Assembly: GCA_028023455.1 (NCBI GenBank)
Contig: JAQFVV010006215.1
Location: 8,417,230 to 8,481,229 of the forward strand
Direction of reading: 5' to 3'
Source: Epiperipatus broadwayi
Taxonomy: Eukaryota > Onychophora > Udeonychophora > Euonychophora > Peripatidae
DNA: 64,000 nucleotides
In this document: positions 59,158 to 64,000 of the stretch, piece after piece
How the letters are laid out: each line of letters opens with the position of its first letter
Numbering within the stretch: the first letter of the stretch is position 1
Program-made: the position numbers and the translations under genes
The notes under the pieces: generated by a model
What the model was told of the DNA's origin: nothing
Database searches by the model: none
Seen by the model: only the letters and a program-made list of their open reading frames with translations

Positions 59158-61872
59158 TTCCCTCAAACTGTGTTTTTATTTTTCACTCAAAAGTCCAAAT
59201 CACTCATTGACCTTGCCCTCTTCTCTCCCTCCTTTTCGGCAATTATCGAAGCTCATCTATGGCCTGCAGTATTTTCTGACCACTTTGTCTTAGAAGTTAG
59301 AGTCAACCTGAGAACTGTCTCACAGATCATTAACAAACTACCATGAACCATTCGTATGCTTACTAAGGGCAGTATTACTATCCAGATGGTATCAGAAGCT
59401 TATATCGCCTTTAATCGGTTAGAGCTGATTTCTTTTTCTGCACAGGCTGCTTGGGGGGCATTTGTGGATACACTCCAACATCTAATCAATAAATGCACTA
59501 TTAAATCCAAGGGTCCAGTTTGTATGCTTCATGAACTGGACTCCATTGGCAGAGAGGTTAGCTCACTTTCTTATGAAGCCCAAACTGTCTCAAATATTAT
59601 GGCTCTAAAGACAAAATATAAGTACACTCAAGGAGCCATAGCTGAGTATCTCTCAATTAAGAGGGCCTGCCAATACCTTCATAACCAACATTGCTGGACC
59701 AGAGGCTACCTAAGATGGGCCCTGGGCTCTGGCAGAAGGTCTAGGGCCCCTAGGTCAATAGAGATACAGGGCAACAAATACTCTGGTTCTTCCATGTTGG
59801 CCAAAGTTCGTGAATTTTACTACAGAAAAATTCCAGTCTCTGGGAGTAACTAATTCATGTAGGACTCTCATCAACAGGGAATCAACTCTGCTTAAGATCA
59901 CTGAAACTAGGAACCTATTAAAATTAAGATCATTCCCGGATAGAACTCATCCTGGCCTACATGGCATTCCCAAGTTTGTACTCAAACACCTTCATGCCTT
60001 TATCATCCCGATAATCAAAGGAATGATTGACCTTCTGGCCAAAGGCACCCAGAAAATTGATGCAATGTGTCCAATTGCCATGGTTTCCCTTATTAAAAAA
60101 TTGGAAGCCCCACATCAATTGGACAATCTCCGACCCATCTCGATGTTTCCCTTACTAATAAAGACAATCAAAGGCCTAATTAAAGAGGATATCCAAGACA
60201 ACATCATAGATCAATTGTCCTCATACCAATTTGCCAAGAAGGGGAGCTCAACTGCCAATGCCATCAGCTGCTTTTGCCTTTTCATAGATCATGTTCGCAG
60301 GAGAAGAATGTCCTGACTGATTGCAGTTCAACTTGACCTTGCTAGGACCTTTGATTGCATCAGGATCGAAGTATTACTTAGTGTGCTGGAGGAACTCCAA
60401 GTGCCTTCAGCATATCTCCAGATGATAGGGAACCTACTTCACAATTGGGAGGTATTTCTCTCTCTCAATGGTAGAGTGGCTCCAGGATTTCAGCCCTGTA
60501 TTTCCATCCCTCAGAGCTCACCACTAAGTACTCTCCTCTTCACAGCCTATCTGAATGCATTATTGCTAAGCATTGAGGCTGTCTTTCCTGAGATAGCCAT
60601 CCCTATGCTGAGGGAGAACATTCACCATATTTCCTATATGGATGATGTGGTGGTGTTCCTCTCATCTTGGGATGAGTTCACTAGGCTTGAGGAACTCCTG
60701 GACCAATTTTCTCACAAATTTGGTCTCAGAGTAAACAGAATGAAATTGACCATATGGTCAATTCTATCAGGCAAACAAATACCAGGTGGATTTGAAGCCC
60801 CCCCTCAGAAATTTCTTGGCTTCCCCCTAGCCTCCCCCCATATGAGAAGAGAACTCCAAGTTTCCTTATTAGCTAAGGTCAATTCTACAGTAACATCACT
60901 ATCTAAGGTCTACTTGTTCTTGTTGGGGAAGGTAGCACTACTTAATGCTATAGTATTGCCCAAAATAACAAATTATCTAGCAGGATTTTCCCCCATGTGC
61001 AAGTTTATCCAAAAAATTGAAACCTTATGCAGAAAACTTTGCTGGGGAGGCAAGACTCCTGACATCAGCCTCAACGTATTACAAAAACCCAAACTTATTA
61101 ATGGCCTTAGCCTTCACTCGCTAAAGATTTTTTACCTCCAATGAACTCATAATATACTATTCAAGATTTTTAAGGATAATCCCGATATGGAGTGCCCCTT
61201 TCCCAAGGAAAAGATAGAGCCTACCTATCGACCTCTGCCTAGATTGAGAAGCATTTGGTTACAAAAGCAAGTTACAGTGATTATTCAAAACTTCCAGTCG
61301 TCGGGTTTCCTTTTTTAGGGGAAATTATCATATTGGAATTGATGTTTCCTGAAAAAACTAAATCCGTTAATATACTTCCAATAGGAATCACTCGATTTTC
61401 CAAATTAACAAAATTCATCAAACTGAGTCCAAAATTTGTTGATTTTTTAATAAAAATCATCCTTGGAGCATTCCCTACTGGGGCCTTTCTCCACTACCAA
61501 AGGGATTACAATGTCAACCCCCTTTGTCCCCTATGTAACAAACAGGAGAAGTCAATTGAACACATTCTAGATCAATGTGATTCATGGGCTTATCTCCATA
61601 ATATAGTGTTAGACCGGATAAATGGCAATAATCCAGCTAACATTTCTCTTAATGCAGCAATTAAAAAGGGTCAATTCGGAATTATAAGACTGGCCACTTT
61701 CATTAACTTCAAAAGGACTGCCAGATGTAGCATGATATTTGATCATGGCTGTTATGACTCAATGGTTAATCGATTTTTCAAATTCCTCTACAAGGTAAAA
61801 GATGAGGATAAACTAACTTGTCAGCCTTGGCTAATTGACCAAACCTGGAGCCAGATGAGGCTAGAGTCCTAA
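59158..61872 (+). pseudogene. LINE ORF2 remainder: endonuclease end, reverse transcriptase, zinc motif
   Basis: 59160-59346 carries SLIDLALFSPSFSAII and AVFSDHFVLEVRV, the C-terminal endonuclease motifs (catalytic SDH). The RT follows: LHGIPKFVLKHL, LDNLRPISMFPLLIKTI, SYQFAKKGSSTANAI, QLDLARTFDCI (motif A), SYMDDVVVF (motif C, YMDD) and KFGLRVNRMKLT. Then come LCWGGKTPDISLNVLQKPK, LSLHSLKIFYLQ and, near 61530, CPLCNKQEKSIEHILDQC, a CX2C...HX4C zinc-binding motif. Premature stops are TGA at 59344, 60314 and 61142. Frame changes lie near 59845 and 61255. The catalytic residues are intact. Confidence 0.88.
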
Positions 61873-62443
61873 TTCATGTATTTCTTAGGCCTGAAACTTG
61901 AACTTTCTCCTATCCACTGAATAAATAATATAACCAATCTTTCACTTAAGAATAATCTAAACTTTAACTATGTAGATCTTTCATACATCCTATATATTTA
62001 ATGCCCAAACTTTGCATTAGTTACATACTGTACAATTAATTTACCTATATCAACTTGTAAATATTGTTATAGTCCTCATTACTCTTTGGGCCAGGATAAT
62101 CATTAATCAATGGAATTTCCAAACCTTATACATTGGTTTGACTTACTTTATATTCCTAGCTAATTAAACATATGACACACTGCCTTAAGGCATTAGTGTA
62201 ATCTTTGATTTTATTTACATTTATGTTTCTTTTATACTTGCATTAATTAACTATCATGATTTTCTTATGCTGCTCTTGAGGCCATGTTATTGATCTAATA
62301 CAATTCTTGATTTTTCTGTATACATGGCTTGCATACCACATTTATATATATACATTGAAACTTTCTTATTGACATAATTTTATCCTATCATTGATTTCTT
62401 TTGTATTCACTCTAATGTGTAAATAAAGTTTTAATTTTTGAAA
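61873..62443 (+). other. 3' UTR of the LINE
   Basis: It extends from the ORF2 stop to AATAAAGTTTTAATTTTTGAAA just before the target duplication. AATAAA near 62421 may be the polyadenylation signal. No long poly(A) or microsatellite tail remains. Confidence 0.7.
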
Positions 62444-62462
62444 GTAATTATCAAAAAAATTA

Positions 62463-64000
62463 TAAGGCCTCAAAATTTTATAAGATGACAATTTAAAGGT
62501 ACAGAAATAAAAACATCTACATTAGAAAAGGATATTTTGATAAATTAATTAATTTAGAATATTTTGTATACTAAAAATTACAATACTGATAAGAATATTT
62601 TTAAAAGAGGTTAATGAAAAATATGATTTTATTTTTGTACTTTTTATACTGCTTTTGTATAAGATTTTAAGAAGGAAGCATGATATATTTGTTAACAAAA
62701 AAATACGTAGAAAAAAAGTGCTACTTTATGAAAATATTATAAGAGAGAAAAATGAAAGGAAAATCATTCCTGGGGTTGATTATATTATTAATTGTTTTAA
62801 AAATAAATTATATATATATTGTGTTTTGCAACTTAATATCTATAATACAAACTCCATTTATAATTTAATGTGTTTATTATTCATTTATATTGAGATTATT
62901 ATAATAATATGCAGTTTGTGGTTTTGCTGTTATTCCACAGATTCTTGCTCACACAACAAATGATTGTCAGGATTTAATCTATGCAATCTGAATTGCTTTG
63001 GATTGGTACTTTATTCTGATCTGGAATCATTTCATCTCAGTAAACTTGATTTTATGTGATAGTGAGTTTACTGCTATAAGTTGTCTTGACTCTCGAAAAT
63101 AACTTGCATTCTTTTCTATACTTGACTGTCATCCACTCCTGCTCCACTTCTGCTGATGTTTCAATAGCTGTCACTAAGTTTCAACACAACTTGCAAAACA
63201 TAACATATATACATGTACATTTAAGTACAGATTTAATGTAAGTATTGGACATGGACTAATATAATCCTTCCAGTGTAGTGTCTTATGTAGTGAATTGTGA
63301 TCTGATGGCAATATATTTGCATTTAGCATGAATCTTTCTCTGATCTTTAATAGTTAGCTTGTACAACATAATTAGGACTGTGCTATGTATCAATAGCACA
63401 TATTCTGTACTGACATGTTAATTACTATTTGCTCTATGGCATTGTGCAACTGGTTTATATCATTCATTACTGAATATTGATACTCTTTTTATAGATTTAG
63501 AAAACAGTCCTTTATTACTTTCTTTACATTACTGATGGCATTCCATTGCAGCTATTGGTTTTTCGTCTTAGAAAATCCATTAATCTTACTTCTCTTTCTT
63601 ATTTACACTTCATTATTATTGGTAGTAAAATCCTACTCATATATAACATTTCTCTCCCCTTGATTTGAATTAATTCCTTAGTTTCATTTTTCATAATTAA
63701 GTAAGAGGTTTATGTCAAAGATGTAAAGGTATGTAAATTATCTATAGATTCTTTTTGGACTTAGGTTGGATTGGATTTTCTCCATTTTTTTAACTCTTTA
63801 TTCTTATTATTTTGTCTAGAGTCTGCATACTTTATGTGTATTCTTTGCCATGGTCTATAGCTTCTGGCCAAGCCACATCTTTAATTGGAGGGAGTAGTAA
63901 CCTTAAGGGAGAAGTAACCTTAATTTATGCTTATGCCACTGATAAATACACTTCTCTATATACTGTATTGCTGGCTACCACATATATGATTAATCTAGCA
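62463..64000. other. Unassigned right end
   Basis: AT-rich at first (a 102-codon frame near 62655 is low-complexity with stretches of I, N, K and Y), then less biased from about 62950 on. No exon with splice context, RT motif or inverted repeat was recognised. Confidence 0.55.

Larger units (their letters stand above)
58241..62462. mobile_element. L1/Tx1-like LINE with inverted 5' part (twin priming)
   Basis: The flanks GTAATTATAAAAAAAAATTG (58241-58260) and GTAATTATCAAAAAAATTAT (62444-62463) are imperfect target duplications of about 18-20 bp. Between them the element is in two pieces: 58260 to about 59157 lies on the minus strand (ORF1 end plus the endonuclease N-terminal part) and about 59158-62443 lies on the + strand (endonuclease end, RT, C-terminus, 3' UTR). 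The left edge is the more 3' end of the inverted piece and the junction is its 5' end, exactly the geometry of twin priming. The GC content is clearly higher than in the surroundings. Clade is inferred from LCWGGKTPDISLNVLQKPK and GLSLHSLKIFYLQ, which resemble the L1/Tx1 RT C-terminus. Confidence 0.85.

Noticed and set aside
59344-61144. TGA stops considered as recoded Trp
   Set aside because: Host cadherin exons and other frames give no sign of a variant code, and the copies also carry frameshifts; decay is simpler.
62655-62963. 102-codon frame at the right end
   Set aside because: Composition is dominated by I, N, K and Y as expected from AT-rich DNA; no cadherin or RT pattern and no splice context.
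50813-64000. Search for further cadherin exons downstream
   Set aside because: No splice-flanked segment with the expected 'V.A.D' or DxNDN pattern was found; short exons could still be missed by eye.

Overview
The window is very AT-rich, intron-rich, repeat-dense DNA from a metazoan, most likely an invertebrate. It has GT-AG introns from 88 bp to 14 kb, cadherin exons, and Penelope-like, LINE and Ty3/Gypsy-type retroelements. The phylum cannot be fixed from the sequence. No bacterial operon, CRISPR array, rRNA or ordinary tRNA gene is visible.

Host gene: seven exons on the + strand (22012-22176, 25200-25396, 27973-28111, 42087-42154, 44535-44619, 44708-44881, 50678-50812) join with compatible phases (0/0, 0/2, 2/0, 0/2, 2/0, 0/0, 0/0). 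Together they give 963 bp, or 321 codons without a stop. They encode about three consecutive cadherin ectodomain repeats of a larger protein. Both ends of the gene lie outside the window or were not recognised. Everything from about 22 to 51 kb that is not exon is intron.

Mobile DNA fills the rest. Penelope-like element (PLE) copies or tails lie at 3960-5098, 15345-17126, 17797-18160, 20280-21000, 28170-28480, 36781-37736, 43566-44022, 44089-44460, 54990-56290 and 56940-57620. The best copy (15449-17061, minus) keeps an RT palm and a GIY-YIG endonuclease but has one frameshift and a lost catalytic Asp. Many PLE ends carry a CTGANGA - stem - GAAA arrangement, which is the hammerhead ribozyme core. 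In one family this lies just downstream of a tRNA-like A-box/B-box module.

Other elements: a Ty3/Gypsy-type element (46565-50001, target duplication ATTAC) has three LTR copies from two different LTR versions. Two head-to-tail copies of one LINE family lie at 51105-54470. A GC-richer L1/Tx1-like LINE (58260-62443) lies between imperfect 18-20 bp target duplications. Its 5' part is inverted relative to its 3' part, the signature of twin priming. A decayed LINE RT lies at 11940-12400.

At least nine long inverted repeats (fold-backs) are spread through the window, including one at 19876-20094 whose arms of about 98 bp look nearly perfect. An 89-bp tandem array lies at 28740-29480. The long remaining stretches are AT-rich and show nothing I can assign.
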